A stretch of 64,000 nucleotides of DNA from JACCYI01 sp963828075 (GCA_963828075.1 CAWHDH010000017.1:124001-188000); one strand, 5' to 3'; positions 1 to 8,824 are shown, counted from the stretch's first letter. Made by a program: numbers and translations. The notes: generated by a model not told the origin, from the letters alone.

Positions 1-1
1 G

Positions 2-148
2 ACCGAGGTGCTCGCGCTGCGGACCTTCAACGAGGTGTTCGTGAACTTCAGCCTGGCCGCGGGCTGCGTGCTGGCGGTCCTCATGCTGCTCGCCAGCCTG
101 CTCCTGACCGCCGTCTACCGCCGCCTGCTGGGGGACACGAGGAGATGA
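2..148 (+). CDS. Sugar ABC transporter permease (MalF-like), C-terminal fragment
   Basis: Only the last 48 codons lie in the window; the gene begins upstream. The visible peptide ends in a long hydrophobic helix (about residues 14-40 of the fragment) followed by a short basic tail, as expected for the last transmembrane segment of a binding-protein-dependent permease. Its TGA overlaps the ATG of the next permease (ATGA at 145-148), which indicates translational coupling in one operon. The MalF-like assignment rests mainly on this position directly before a MalG-like permease and an alpha-mannosidase; the fragment itself has no diagnostic motif. Confidence 0.7.
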   Translation, partial: TEVLALRTFNEVFVNFSLAAGCVLAVLMLLASLLLTAVYRRLLGDTRR

Positions 149-1029
149 CCGCCCCCGCCGCCCGTCTGCGGACCCGCCGCCGCTCCCGCAGCGTCGAGGC
201 CCAGGCGCGCATCGACGACATCTGGACCTACGTCGGGCTCGGGTGCGTGCTGCTGTTCTTCGGCATCCCGCTGCTGTGGATCCTGTCGCTGTCGTTCCGC
301 ACGGCGGATGACGTCCTCGTCACCACGCTGAACCCGATCCCTGAGTCGCCGACGCTCGGCAATTACGGCGAGGTCATGGAGTCGGCCCAGTTTCCGCGCT
401 TCCTGCGCAACTCGGCGATCCTCGCGGTGATCGGCAGCTTCGGCGCGATGGCCATCGCGGCGCCGTCGGCGTACGCGTTCTCGCGCATGCGCTTCCGCGG
501 GCGTGGCCTGCTGATGGTCGGCGTGCTCGCGCTGCAGATGATCTCGCCGCTGATCCTGGCCTTCCCGCTGTACCGGTACTTCGCGTCGCTCGGCCTGCTC
601 GACTCGATCCCCGCCACCGGCCTCGTCTACGTCGCGATCCTGGTGCCGCTCGCGACCTGGATGCTCAAGGGCTTCTTCGACGGCATCCCGCCGGAACTCG
701 ACGACGCCGCGCTGATCGACGGCGCGTCGCGCTTCCGCGCGTTCCGGTCGATCGTGCTGCCGGTCGCGGCGCCCGGCCTGACCGCGGTGTTCGTGATCAC
801 CGCGCTGCTCGCGTGGGGGGAGTTCGTGATCCCGTTCATCCTGCTGACCGACCCGTCGAACCTGCCGATCTCGGTCGGCATCCTCAACTTCCAGGGCACC
901 TTCCAGACGAACTCCACGGGCATCCTCGCCGCCGGCAGCGTGCTGGCGATCCTCCCTGCCATCGTCCTGTTCGTCGCCCTGCAGCGCTTCATCGTCGGAG
1001 CGTTCACCGCCGGAGCGCTGAAGGGTTGA
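145..1029 (+). CDS. Carbohydrate ABC transporter permease (MalG family)
   Basis: This is an inner-membrane permease of a CUT1-type sugar importer, 294 aa, about six predicted membrane helices. The cytoplasmic EAA loop that docks onto the ATPase is visible at about residues 185-211 (ELDDAALIDGASRF followed by LPVAAPG). The N-terminal 30 residues are basic and cytoplasmic. The start overlaps the stop of the preceding permease by 4 bp. It in turn overlaps the TTG start of the alpha-mannosidase, so uptake and hydrolysis are probably coupled; a mannose-containing oligosaccharide is the likely substrate. The ATPase and solute-binding protein are not in the window. Confidence 0.9.
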   Translation: MTAPAARLRTRRRSRSVEAQARIDDIWTYVGLGCVLLFFGIPLLWILSLSFRTADDVLVTTLNPIPESPTLGNYGEVMESAQFPRFLRNSAILAVIGSFGAMAIAAPSAYAFSRMRFRGRGLLMVGVLALQMISPLILAFPLYRYFASLGLLDSIPATGLVYVAILVPLATWMLKGFFDGIPPELDDAALIDGASRFRAFRSIVLPVAAPGLTAVFVITALLAWGEFVIPFILLTDPSNLPISVGILNFQGTFQTNSTGILAAGSVLAILPAIVLFVALQRFIVGAFTAGALKG

Positions 1030-4000
1030 CGGCCCTCACGCTCGAGCAGCTGCGCGCGGGGCTCGGGGTCCGCGTCGACGAGCTCGACGGCTGGCTGCAC
1101 CGCGCGTGGGTCGAGCTCGACGACTGGTCGTTCGACGGGCGGCCGCTGAGGCTCGGCTCGGCGTGGCCGGAGCGCGACGGCGTGCGCCGGCTCACGCATC
1201 CCGAAGCGGCGCCGCCGGGCGCGTGGCCGGCGGCCGAGCGGCGGCTGCTGCTGGACCTGGGCGGCGAGGGGCTCGTGCGCCTGCGCTACGCGGACGGTGC
1301 GGAGGATGCGTTCGGCCTGGACTCCGAGCACAAGAGCTTCCCGCTGCGCGGCGAGCCCTTCGCGATCGACGTCGAGATCGTGGCGCGGCTGCCGTTCGGC
1401 GCGCCCAACCGCGATCCGCGGCTCGGCCGCGCTCGCGTCGTGCACGTCGACGTCGCGCTCGAGCGGCTCGTGCGACGGCTGCGACTCGCCTCCGACGCGG
1501 CTGAAGCGCTCGACGGCCATGACGCCGCCCGCGGCCTGGTCGAGGCGGCGGCGCGGGCGCTGCGGGTGCTCGAATGGCCGAGCGCCACCGCGGACTACGT
1601 CGCCCGCCAGGCCGAGACGCCGCTGCTGGCAAATGTCTGGGAGCTGCCCGCCGGCCTGGACGCACACCCGCCCGGCCTCGACGACGCCGCGCGCGCCTCC
1701 GTGGCCGCCGCGGCCGAGGCGCTCGATCGCGAGCTCTCGGCGCTCGCGGAGCGCCACCCGCCGGCGGGCGCGGTGCTGCTCACCGGCCACGCCCACCTCG
1801 ACCTGGCCTGGCGCTGGCCGCTCGCGGAGACGCGGCGCAAGGCGCGGCGCACGCTGTGGACGCAGACCGGACTGCTCGAGCGCCACTCCGAGCTGCACTT
1901 CAACCAGTCGACCGCACAGGTCTACGCGTTCCTCGAGGAGGACGACCCCGAGCTGCTGGAGCGGATCGCCGGGCTTGCGGCCGGCCGGCGCTTCGAGCCG
2001 ACCGGCGGCATGTGGGTCGAGCCCGACTGCAACATGCCGGCGGGCGAATCGCTGGTGCGCCAGCTGCTCTACGGCCAGCGGTGGTTCCGCCGCCGCTTCG
2101 GGGCCTATCACACGGTCTGCTGGATGCCCGACTGCTTCGGGTTCACCGCCGCGCTCCCGCAGCTGCTCCGCGGTGCGGGGATCCGGCACTTCCTCACGGC
2201 CAAGCTCGGGTGGTCGGAGACCAACCGCATGCCGTACGACCTGTTCTGGTGGGAAGGGCTCGACGGCAGCCGCGTGCTGGCCCACACGTTCGAGAACCCG
2301 GAGTCGGGCTACAACGGGTGGGTCGGGCCGCGGTCGGCGCTCGCGACCTGGCGCAACTACCGCGGCCGCGACGTGCATCCCGAGACGCTGCTGTCGGTCG
2401 GCTACGGCGACGGGGGCGGCGGCCCGACCGAGGAGATGGTGGAGCGCGCGGACGCGCTCGACGGGTTCCCCGAGCTGCCGGCGCAGCGGTTCGGGCGCGT
2501 GGACGAGTTCTTCGAGCGCGCCGAGGTCTCCGCGGATGACCGCGCGCTGCCCGTGTGGGCCGGCGAGCTGTACCTCGAGCTGCACCGCGCGACGCTGACG
2601 ACGCAGGGGCGGACCAAGCGCCTGCACCGGCGAGCGGAGCGCGACCTCGTCGCGGCCGAGGCGCTCGCGGCCCTCTGCACGCTGGCCGGAGACGACGCGC
2701 AACCGGCTTCGCCCGAGCCCGCGTCGCTCGAGCCGCTCTGGCGTGTGCTGCTGCGCAACGAGTTCCACGACATCCTGCCGGGGTCGAGCATCCGCGAGGT
2801 CTACGAGGACGCCGAGCGCGAGCTGGGCGACGTGATCGCCGGCGCGGGCGCGGTGATCGAGGAGTGCCTCGCCGAACTCGAGTCGCGCTTTCCCGCCGGC
2901 GAGGACGGCGGCGTGCTGGTCGCCAACCCCGATCTCTCGCCCCGGCCGCTGCGCGTCGCGCTCGCCGGGGCGCTGCCGGGCGCGCAGGCGGTCGAGGGCG
3001 GGAGCGTCCTGACCGCCGCCGGGGCCATCGACGGGCTCGAGGTCAGGGTGCTCGCGGCCGGCGGCGAGGCGGCGGGCGCCGTGACGGCAGCGGGGCACGT
3101 GCTCGAGAACGCGCTGGTTCGCGTCGAGCTCGCCGACGACGGCACGCTGAGCAGGCTCTACGACAAGCGCGCCGGGCGCGAGGCGCTGGCCGGGCGTGGC
3201 AACCAGCTGTGGGCCTACGTCGACAAGCCGCGGGCGTGGGACGCCTGGGATCTGGAGGCGACCTACGCCGACGACGGCGAAGAGCTTGGCCCCGCCGGCG
3301 AGATCCGCGTCGTCGAGGCCGGCCCGCACCGGGCCGCGCTTCGCGTCGAGCGCCGCTTCCGCGACTCGCGCGTCGTCCAGGACGTGCGCCTGTGGGCGGG
3401 ATCGGCCCGCGTCGAGCTGTTCACGCGGCTCGACTGGCATGACCGCCGGTGGCTGCTGAAGGCCCGCTTCCCGCTCGCCGTGCGCTCGCCGCGCGCAACG
3501 TTCGAGACCGCGTTCGGGGTCGTCGATCGGCCCACCCATCGCAACACGTCGTGGGACGCCGCGCGCTTCGAGGTGCCGGGCCACCGCTTCGCCGACCTGT
3601 CCGAGCCCGGCTACGGCGTCGCGCTGCTCAACGACGGCCGCTACGGGCACCATGCGCTGGGCGACGAGCTCGGGCTCAGCCTGCTGCGCTCGCCGGTCTG
3701 GCCCGACCCGCTCGCCGACGAGGGCGCGCAGGAGCTGACCTACGCGCTGTACCCGCACGCCGGTGGCTGGCACGAGGGCGGCGTCCTCGCCGAGGCCGAG
3801 GACCTCAACCGCCCGCTGCTCGCGCGCCGCAGCGGCGCCGCCGCGGGGTCGTCGCTACGGCCGCTCCGGATCGCGGGCCTGCCCGCCGGACTGGGCGCGC
3901 TGAAGGTGCTCGAGGACGGGGGCGGGCTGCTCGTGCGGGTCTACGAGCCGCATGGCGCTCGCGGGCGCGTCGTCGTCGACACCCCGGATGGGTGGCGCGC

Positions 4001-4100
4001 CGACGCGGCCCTCGACCTGCTCGAGCGGCCGGCCGGACCACCGGACTTCGAGCTCGAGCCGTTCGCCGTGCGGACCTGGCGGCTGAGCCGCGCCGGCTGA
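1026..4100 (+). CDS. Alpha-mannosidase, glycoside hydrolase family 38
   Basis: GH38 retaining alpha-mannosidase of about 1024 aa, a normal family length, probably cytoplasmic because no signal peptide is seen. The zinc-binding/catalytic core is recognisable: HAHLDLAW at about residue 256, EPTGGMWVEPDCNMP near 325, and WMPDCFGF near 365, where the Asp is the expected nucleophile. The C-terminal half (from about residue 690) has the beta-rich GH38 C-terminal domain. An open frame extends upstream to 813, but that part overlaps the permease; the TTG at 1026, whose TTGA overlaps the permease stop at 1027-1029, is the plausible start. It forms an operon with the ABC permeases and should act on imported mannosides. 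It converges with the response regulator on the other strand. Confidence 0.92.
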   Translation: MTALTLEQLRAGLGVRVDELDGWLHRAWVELDDWSFDGRPLRLGSAWPERDGVRRLTHPEAAPPGAWPAAERRLLLDLGGEGLVRLRYADGAEDAFGLDSEHKSFPLRGEPFAIDVEIVARLPFGAPNRDPRLGRARVVHVDVALERLVRRLRLASDAAEALDGHDAARGLVEAAARALRVLEWPSATADYVARQAETPLLANVWELPAGLDAHPPGLDDAARASVAAAAEALDRELSALAERHPPAGAVLLTGHAHLDLAWRWPLAETRRKARRTLWTQTGLLERHSELHFNQSTAQVYAFLEEDDPELLERIAGLAAGRRFEPTGGMWVEPDCNMPAGESLVRQLLYGQRWFRRRFGAYHTVCWMPDCFGFTAALPQLLRGAGIRHFLTAKLGWSETNRMPYDLFWWEGLDGSRVLAHTFENPESGYNGWVGPRSALATWRNYRGRDVHPETLLSVGYGDGGGGPTEEMVERADALDGFPELPAQRFGRVDEFFERAEVSADDRALPVWAGELYLELHRATLTTQGRTKRLHRRAERDLVAAEALAALCTLAGDDAQPASPEPASLEPLWRVLLRNEFHDILPGSSIREVYEDAERELGDVIAGAGAVIEECLAELESRFPAGEDGGVLVANPDLSPRPLRVALAGALPGAQAVEGGSVLTAAGAIDGLEVRVLAAGGEAAGAVTAAGHVLENALVRVELADDGTLSRLYDKRAGREALAGRGNQLWAYVDKPRAWDAWDLEATYADDGEELGPAGEIRVVEAGPHRAALRVERRFRDSRVVQDVRLWAGSARVELFTRLDWHDRRWLLKARFPLAVRSPRATFETAFGVVDRPTHRNTSWDAARFEVPGHRFADLSEPGYGVALLNDGRYGHHALGDELGLSLLRSPVWPDPLADEGAQELTYALYPHAGGWHEGGVLAEAEDLNRPLLARRSGAAAGSSLRPLRIAGLPAGLGALKVLEDGGGLLVRVYEPHGARGRVVVDTPDGWRADAALDLLERPAGPPDFELEPFAVRTWRLSRAG

Positions 4101-4106
4101 CGGCCC

Positions 4107-4709
4107 TTAGATCCAGCCTTCGTGGTAGGCGATCCGGGCGGCCTCGGCGCGGCTCGGGGCGCCGAGCCTGGCCATGGCGGTCGAGAGGTAGTTGCGGACG
4201 GTGCCCGGGGCCAGATGGACGCGGTCGGCGATCGCCCCGGCGCTCATGCCCTCGTGCACCAGTCGCAGCAGTTCGAGCTCTCGCTGTGTCAGCGGGCAGG
4301 CGCTCTCGGTCAGGGCGCTGGCGGCGACCTCGGAGTCGATGTACCGGCCGCCGGCGTGGACGTCGCGAAGGATGCGCGAGAGGCCGTCGGCCGGCGTGGT
4401 CTTGGCCACGAACCCTCGTGCCCCGGCGGCGAGGGCGCGCTTGAGGACGCCCGGCCGCGCGTGGCGGGTGAGCAGGACGACCGGCACGTGGCGCCGAGCG
4501 AGGATGCGCCGCGCCGCCTCCACGCCGTCCAGGCGCGGCATCTCCAGGTCGAGCACGACGAGGTCGGGCTCGTACTCCGCGGCGAGGGCGACCGCGTGCT
4601 CGCCGTCGCCGGCCTGGGCGACGACGGTGAGATCGGGCTCGAGATCCAGGAGCGTGGCGAGCGCCTCCCGGATCAGGTTCTCGTCGTCGGCCAGCAGGAC
4701 CCGGATCAC
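4107..4709 (-). CDS. NarL/DesR-type response regulator
   Basis: Two-domain regulator of 200 aa. The N-terminal receiver has the acidic pocket (LLADDEN) and phospho-acceptor Asp in VVLDLEMP near residue 54. The C-terminal LuxR-type HTH spans about residues 135-195 (LTQRELELLRLVHEG, then GTVRNYLSTAMARLGAPSR). Start is the GTG at 4709, whose GTGA overlaps the stop of the upstream histidine kinase, so the pair is co-translated. A much longer open frame extends upstream but merely shadows the kinase gene. The expected role is DNA binding on phosphorylation by the adjacent kinase. The pair resembles DesK/DesR in Firmicutes and Actinobacteria, but the signal is unknown. Confidence 0.92.
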   Translation of the reverse strand: MIRVLLADDENLIREALATLLDLEPDLTVVAQAGDGEHAVALAAEYEPDLVVLDLEMPRLDGVEAARRILARRHVPVVLLTRHARPGVLKRALAAGARGFVAKTTPADGLSRILRDVHAGGRYIDSEVAASALTESACPLTQRELELLRLVHEGMSAGAIADRVHLAPGTVRNYLSTAMARLGAPSRAEAARIAYHEGWI

Positions 4710-5902
4710 GACGGCCCTCCGGCAGGAGCACGACCCGACAGCGCGAAGCCGCGCTCGCGCCGGGGCGCTGCGTCCACGCGTCCGCCGGCGGCCGCGAAGC
4801 GGTCCCGCAGCCCGGCGATGCCCGAGCCGGGAGCGGCGGCCGGCGCGCGCGGGCGGCCGTCGTCGGCGACGCGCACGAGGACCTCCTCGCCCTCGCGCGC
4901 CACGGCGATCGTGCAGCGCTGGGCTTCGCTGTGGCGCAGCAGGTTGGTGGCCGCCTCCCGGACGAGTGAGCCGAACAGCGGCTGCAGCTCGGCGGGGACC
5001 TTGCCCGGGGAGCCGGTCACGGTGGCCTTGACGCCCGCGGCGCGCAGGATGCCGACGGCGTTGTCGAGCTCGGTGGCCAGGTCGGTGCGGCGGTACCCGT
5101 GCACCAGCCCACGGGTCTCGCCCAGCGCGGTGCGAGCCAGCTCCTGCACGTCGGCCGCGTGGCGGCGTGCGGCGGGGTCGTCCACGCCGACCAGCCGGTG
5201 GGCGAGCTCGGCCTTCGTGGCGATGGCCTGCAGGTGGTGGCCTTGCACGTCGTGCAGCTCGCCGGCGAAGCGCAGCCGCTCGCGCAGGACCGCCACCTCC
5301 GCAGCGACGCTCCGGGCCTGGTCCAGGCGCAGCGTCACGTCCCAGATCCAGATCGACGCGAGGATGATCCACGCGCACGCGGCCACCGTCACGCCGCCGA
5401 CGACCGCCAGTCCGATGGCCTCGGAGACGCCTTCGTCGGCGAAGCCCGCCACGGCCCCGAGAACCGCGCACAGCACGCACGCGCTCCCGACCAGCTGCCG
5501 GCGCGCCCGCTCGCCGACGCCGATGGCCGCGCCGCTGGCCGCCATCCCGAACGGAAGCGCCCAGACCGGCGACGCATCGCTCCACGCCGCGAACCCACCC
5601 CACAACGCGAGCCCGGCTGCAGCGGCGACGCCGGCCCGAACCACACCCGGCCGGTGGCGATCCAGCCCGGCCATGCCGGCGAACACCAACCGCCACTGCT
5701 CCACCCCGACCGCCACGAGCACCACCCCCGCCGCGAGCCTGAGGACCAGATCGACATCGCGCACGACGAGCTCGACCGCGGGCAGCAGCACGGGAAGCGC
5801 CGCCACCGCCGCCAGCGACCACTCCGTATACCGGCGCAGAGGCCCGAGCGGAACCTCGGCCGCCGCGCTGCCTGCGTCACGTACCTGCACCCGGGAACTC
5901 AC
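4706..5902 (-). CDS. Membrane sensor histidine kinase (HisKA_3/DesK-like)
   Basis: Sensor kinase of about 398 aa from the GTG at 5902; the frame is open upstream to 5998, so the start is uncertain. The N-terminal half has several hydrophobic helices with short loops and no large extracytoplasmic domain, suggesting an intramembrane sensor. The dimerisation helix carries the phospho-accepting His in ELHDVQGHH near residue 217. The HATPase domain follows, with an N-box-like EAATNLLRHSEA near 314 and a G-box DDGRP...GSGIAGLRDR near 375. It overlaps the response regulator by 4 bp. The divergent neighbour at 6019 is a natural candidate target. Confidence 0.88.
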   Translation of the reverse strand: MSSRVQVRDAGSAAAEVPLGPLRRYTEWSLAAVAALPVLLPAVELVVRDVDLVLRLAAGVVLVAVGVEQWRLVFAGMAGLDRHRPGVVRAGVAAAAGLALWGGFAAWSDASPVWALPFGMAASGAAIGVGERARRQLVGSACVLCAVLGAVAGFADEGVSEAIGLAVVGGVTVAACAWIILASIWIWDVTLRLDQARSVAAEVAVLRERLRFAGELHDVQGHHLQAIATKAELAHRLVGVDDPAARRHAADVQELARTALGETRGLVHGYRRTDLATELDNAVGILRAAGVKATVTGSPGKVPAELQPLFGSLVREAATNLLRHSEAQRCTIAVAREGEEVLVRVADDGRPRAPAAAPGSGIAGLRDRFAAAGGRVDAAPRRERGFALSGRAPAGGPS

Positions 5903-5915
5903 TCTAGCCCCGCCG

Positions 5916-5944
5916 ACATGACAGTCACACGAGAAGTCATGACA
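5916..5944. promoter_or_regulatory. Candidate operator: two CATGACA repeats
   Basis: In the short region between the sensor kinase and the divergent secreted protein, CATGACA occurs at 5918-5924 and again at 5938-5944, 20 bp apart. The second copy lies in a perfect palindrome GTCATGAC (5936-5943) and the first in GACATGAC (5916-5923). Two sites spaced by about two helical turns next to a NarL-type regulator are a reasonable candidate for its binding sites; this is inference only. Confidence 0.35.
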
Positions 5945-6018
5945 ACCGGCCACTACCGGGCCGGCGTGACATTCGGCACGGTGAAGCCCTCGTTCCAACG
6001 AATCCGAGGAGTACAGAC

Positions 6019-6423
6019 ATGACCACAGGCTCGATGTTCCGACGTATCGCCGTCACCGGCGCTCTGGCGCTGGCCGCGCTCGGACTCAGCGCTCCCGCGG
6101 CGTCCGCGGGGGAGTCCGAACGGATCCGCACCAAGGGCGGAGAGGTCCGGTTCGAAGCCCATGGCGAGCGTCTCGTGGCATCCGACACCAACCCGTCGCA
6201 CCCGTACGTCATCCGCGCCTACCTGGACTGGCGTGATTCCCGTGGTCGTCGCCACACGGCGCAGGTGACCTCGTTCAGCACCGACGACGAGGAGAGCGTC
6301 AACAACCTCTCGATCCGCGAGGGCACCAAGGTCACGCTGATGATGTGCTACGTCAAGATCGACGGCGACGACGGCGATCTGCACGTCAGGCGGTGCAGTC
6401 TCGGCCAGCGCGCCGTGGCCTGA
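6019..6423 (+). CDS. Small secreted protein of unknown function
   Basis: Protein of 134 aa with a clear Sec signal peptide: basic MFRR, hydrophobic core and an Ala-rich cleavage site near ASA-GE at about residue 30. The mature part of about 100 aa is beta-rich, charged, and has two Cys near the C-terminus (MMCYVK and RRCSLG) that could form a disulfide. A good ribosome site (GAGGAG) precedes the ATG. I do not recognise a family. It lies divergent from the two-component system and just upstream of a secreted lipase, so the two exported proteins may be co-transcribed. Confidence 0.75.
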   Translation: MTTGSMFRRIAVTGALALAALGLSAPAASAGESERIRTKGGEVRFEAHGERLVASDTNPSHPYVIRAYLDWRDSRGRRHTAQVTSFSTDDEESVNNLSIREGTKVTLMMCYVKIDGDDGDLHVRRCSLGQRAVA

Positions 6424-6439
6424 GCCGAGGAACGGGACA

Positions 6440-7327
6440 GTGTTCAGATCGCGAACTGTGCTGGCCGCGGCGCTGGCGTTCTGCTGGCTCGCGCCGGCCG
6501 CGTCGGTGGCCGACACGCAGATCCTGCTGGTGCACGGCTACGGCGACGCCCAGCAGGGCAAGGACTGCAACCGAAGCACCTGGACGAACGCGCTGCGCTC
6601 CTACCAGGACGCGGGCGGGCGCGAGCGCTCGTCGATGACCACGGTGGGCTACTACGCGGGCGACAGTCCAGCCGACTGTGACGTCATCGTCGGCGACGGA
6701 AAGGCCACGAACGAACGGCCGATCCAGGACATCGCCAAGGATCTGGCCAACCACATCGACGACGCCTACACCAGCAAGGGCAAGCCGGTCGACATCATCG
6801 GCCACTCGATGGGCGGCCTGATCACCCGGGTCGCGCTGCTCGGCTCGGCGCAGGGCTGGGACGGCTTCCCCTCGAAGCTGGAGGTGGACGACGTCGTGAC
6901 GCTCAGCACGCCGCACCAAGGCGTGGCCAACCCAGGCGCGCACGACGACGCGCAGTGGAAGCAGATGGACCCCGGCTCGGGGTTCATGAAGCGGCTGCAC
7001 GAGCAGGGCAGCGGTCTGGGCGACGACTGGGCGAACGGCACCGACTGGAGCCTGGTGGGGTCACACGAGGACACCACCGTGCGCCAGGACTCCGCCATCG
7101 ACAAGGGCAACCACGCCGATCAGAAGTACGGCTACCAGGACGACCCGGGCGACAGCGGGGAAGTGGACCACAGCGCCGTCCGGACGCTGTTCGGGAAGAA
7201 CCGGTACCGCCTGCAGTACTGGCACGCCTCCGGCGATCACCCACCCCACCGCACCAGCCGCGGCTGGTCGCCGCTGAAGACCGCATTCCAGGCGGCCACC
7301 AAGGTCGGCGACGGCCTGCCGAGATGA
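6440..7327 (+). CDS. Secreted alpha/beta-hydrolase lipase
   Basis: Exported hydrolase of 295 aa. The N-terminus is a signal peptide (hydrophobic core, cleavage near ASVA-DT at about residue 24). Mature motifs are those of class 2 (LipA-like) triacylglycerol lipases: an early LLVHGYG oxyanion strand near residue 31, and the nucleophile elbow GHSMGG near 120 with the catalytic Ser. The PHQGV loop follows, and a late VDHSAV around residue 242 supplies a plausible catalytic His. The start is GTG at 6440, 16 bases after the stop of the preceding secreted protein. Substrate is not predictable; an ester or lipid is expected. Confidence 0.85.
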   Translation: MFRSRTVLAAALAFCWLAPAASVADTQILLVHGYGDAQQGKDCNRSTWTNALRSYQDAGGRERSSMTTVGYYAGDSPADCDVIVGDGKATNERPIQDIAKDLANHIDDAYTSKGKPVDIIGHSMGGLITRVALLGSAQGWDGFPSKLEVDDVVTLSTPHQGVANPGAHDDAQWKQMDPGSGFMKRLHEQGSGLGDDWANGTDWSLVGSHEDTTVRQDSAIDKGNHADQKYGYQDDPGDSGEVDHSAVRTLFGKNRYRLQYWHASGDHPPHRTSRGWSPLKTAFQAATKVGDGLPR

Positions 7328-7354
7328 CCACCCTGAACCCAAGGAGGAACCACG

Positions 7355-7465
7355 ATGAACGCGATAGCCGCACTGGAGAGCGCGGAGCTGACCATCTCGA
7401 TCATCGCCATCGTGATCGTTACGGTGATCGCGCTGCGCGAGTTCGGTACGAGGCGGCGAGAATGA
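7355..7465 (+). CDS. 36-aa single-pass membrane peptide
   Basis: A short frame of 37 codons including the stop. It starts with ATG 8 bases after a near-perfect Shine-Dalgarno AAGGAGG (7341-7347), which is stronger than those of its neighbours. The peptide begins with a short acidic segment (residues 8-11), then has an uninterrupted hydrophobic helix rich in Ile and Val (about residues 13-27), and ends in a basic tail (TRRRE). It lies 27 bases after the lipase and could be an accessory membrane peptide of that unit. No family is recognised. Confidence 0.6.
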   Translation: MNAIAALESAELTISIIAIVIVTVIALREFGTRRRE

Positions 7466-7522
7466 AAGTTCCGGGTACCCGCCCCGATGCGCGGGGGCGA
7501 CCCCGGCGCGATGCTGCCGGCC

Positions 7523-7990
7523 ATGACCAGCCATCACATCGCACGTCGCCGGATCGCCGTCCTGTTCGCCATCGGCCTGCTCGCCGGCACCACCGCCTGC
7601 GGCGGCGAGGACACCGACGAGTTCGACGCCGCCTACGCCAAGCAGCGCACCGCCCTCACGACACTCGGCAAGGACATCGGCACCGCAGTGCAGACCGCCG
7701 AGACCCAGGACAACGCGGCCATCGCGACCGGGTTCAGCGGCCTCGCCGATCGGACCAAGGGCATCGTCGACGAGTTCGACGGGCTCGAGGCGCCGAAGGA
7801 CGCAGCCGGCGAGCTCAAGTCGCTGCGGGACGCCCTCGCCCAGGGCGAGGACCACCTGCGCGCGGTTGCCACCGCCGCCGAGCTCCGGGACGCGACGGCA
7901 GCCGCCGCGGCGGCGGGCGCGCTCGTCGCGGACTCGGGCCGGACCTCCGACGCCCGCAAGGCGCTCGACGCGGCGCTCACGCAGACGTGA
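7523..7990 (+). CDS. Putative lipoprotein, helical
   Basis: From the ATG at 7523 (MTSHHIARRR) the protein has 155 aa. The N-terminus is basic, then hydrophobic, and ends in a lipobox-like LLAGTTAC, with Cys at about residue 26 as the likely lipidation site. An upstream in-frame start at 7487 would put non-signal sequence ahead of this and is less likely. The mature part is Ala/Asp/Glu-rich and predicted helical throughout. No enzymatic motif is visible. A GC-rich hairpin follows the stop. Confidence 0.7.
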   Translation: MTSHHIARRRIAVLFAIGLLAGTTACGGEDTDEFDAAYAKQRTALTTLGKDIGTAVQTAETQDNAAIATGFSGLADRTKGIVDEFDGLEAPKDAAGELKSLRDALAQGEDHLRAVATAAELRDATAAAAAAGALVADSGRTSDARKALDAALTQT

Positions 7991-7999
7991 CGCAAGAGC

Positions 8000-8032
8000 G
8001 CGGGGGCGGACCGGTCCCACGACCGCCCCCGC
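8000..8032. terminator. GC-rich hairpin between convergent genes
   Basis: GCGGGGGCGG (8000-8009) and CCGCCCCCGC (8023-8032) form a perfect 10-bp stem with a 13-base loop. It lies between the stop of the lipoprotein gene (7990) and the stop of the convergent LuxR-type gene (8060), and could terminate both transcripts. There is no T-tract. Confidence 0.55.
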
Positions 8033-8059
8033 CCGTGCCGGTCCGTCGCGGGCGCGGGA

Positions 8060-8824
8060 TCACCCGCGCCCGAGCGCAGCCGGCAGATCCGCCTTCCCGC
8101 CGACCTCGAGCTTGTCGTAGGTGTTACGGAGATGGTTCTCGACGGTCTTGATCGTGATGAACAGTGCCTGGGCGATCTGGCGGTTGCTCAGGCCTTCGGT
8201 CGCCAGGTTCGGAACGATCTCGGTGGTGACGGCCAGCTCGGCGAGCCGATCGACCAGCGCTTGGGCCTCGCCGCCCTCCGCCGGGCGGGCGGCGACGAGC
8301 GCGAGCACCGGCAGCTCCTCGATCCGGCGGGCGAGATACAGCAGGGTCTCGAGCGACGGCAGGTCGACCCAATGGCCGTCGTCGTCGACGACGATCATCA
8401 GCGGGCGGCGGTCGGCGAGGTTCGCGACCAGCCAGTAGAGACCGTGCAGGACGGCACCCGCGTCCGGCGCCTCGGCTCCGGTGCCCTCGAACAGCGGCGC
8501 GGTGATCGCCGCGGCACCGCTGAGCAGCTCCGCGCGCTCGGCCTCGGGGACACCCAGCAGTCGCGGCCCGAGCAGCTGCCGCACGATGCCGAAGGGGAAG
8601 CCCCGCTCGAGCTCACCGCCGGAGGCGGTGAGGACTGTCAAGCCGGCGGACTCGGCCTCGCGGCGGGCCGCGGAGAGCAACGCGGTCTTGCCGATGCCCG
8701 CGACGGCGCGTACCAGCACGACGCTGCCGCGCCCGTCCAGCGCGGCGCGTGCGGCCGCGTCGATGCCGGCGAGCTCTTGCTCGCGCTCGAGCAGCGAGGA
8801 CGTCGATGCGCTGGTGAGGGTCAT
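8060..8824 (-). CDS. Miniature LAL-type LuxR regulator (ATPase joined directly to HTH)
   Basis: Protein of 254 aa that joins two ends of a normally about 900-aa LAL regulator. The N-terminal AAA/NB-ARC-like ATPase has Walker A AGIGKT (residues 42-47) and Walker B LMIVVDDD (142-149, with DDDGHWVD in place of the usual DDAHWxD). The C-terminus is a complete LuxR HTH (GLSNRQIAQALF, then KTVENHLRNTYDKL, residues 211-239). The long TPR-like middle is absent. The junction lies around residues 190-208 and keeps the frame. It could be a functional small ATP-dependent regulator or an in-frame deletion derivative. The only neighbour on its strand is the secreted SapA-like gene upstream. Confidence 0.8.
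   Translation of the reverse strand: MTLTSASTSSLLEREQELAGIDAAARAALDGRGSVVLVRAVAGIGKTALLSAARREAESAGLTVLTASGGELERGFPFGIVRQLLGPRLLGVPEAERAELLSGAAAITAPLFEGTGAEAPDAGAVLHGLYWLVANLADRRPLMIVVDDDGHWVDLPSLETLLYLARRIEELPVLALVAARPAEGGEAQALVDRLAELAVTTEIVPNLATEGLSNRQIAQALFITIKTVENHLRNTYDKLEVGGKADLPAALGRG

Noticed and set aside
627..3773. Very long open frame on the minus strand opposite the alpha-mannosidase
   Set aside because: It is low-complexity Arg/Ala/Gly/Pro-rich and mirrors the GC-rich codon pattern of the mannosidase; no motif.
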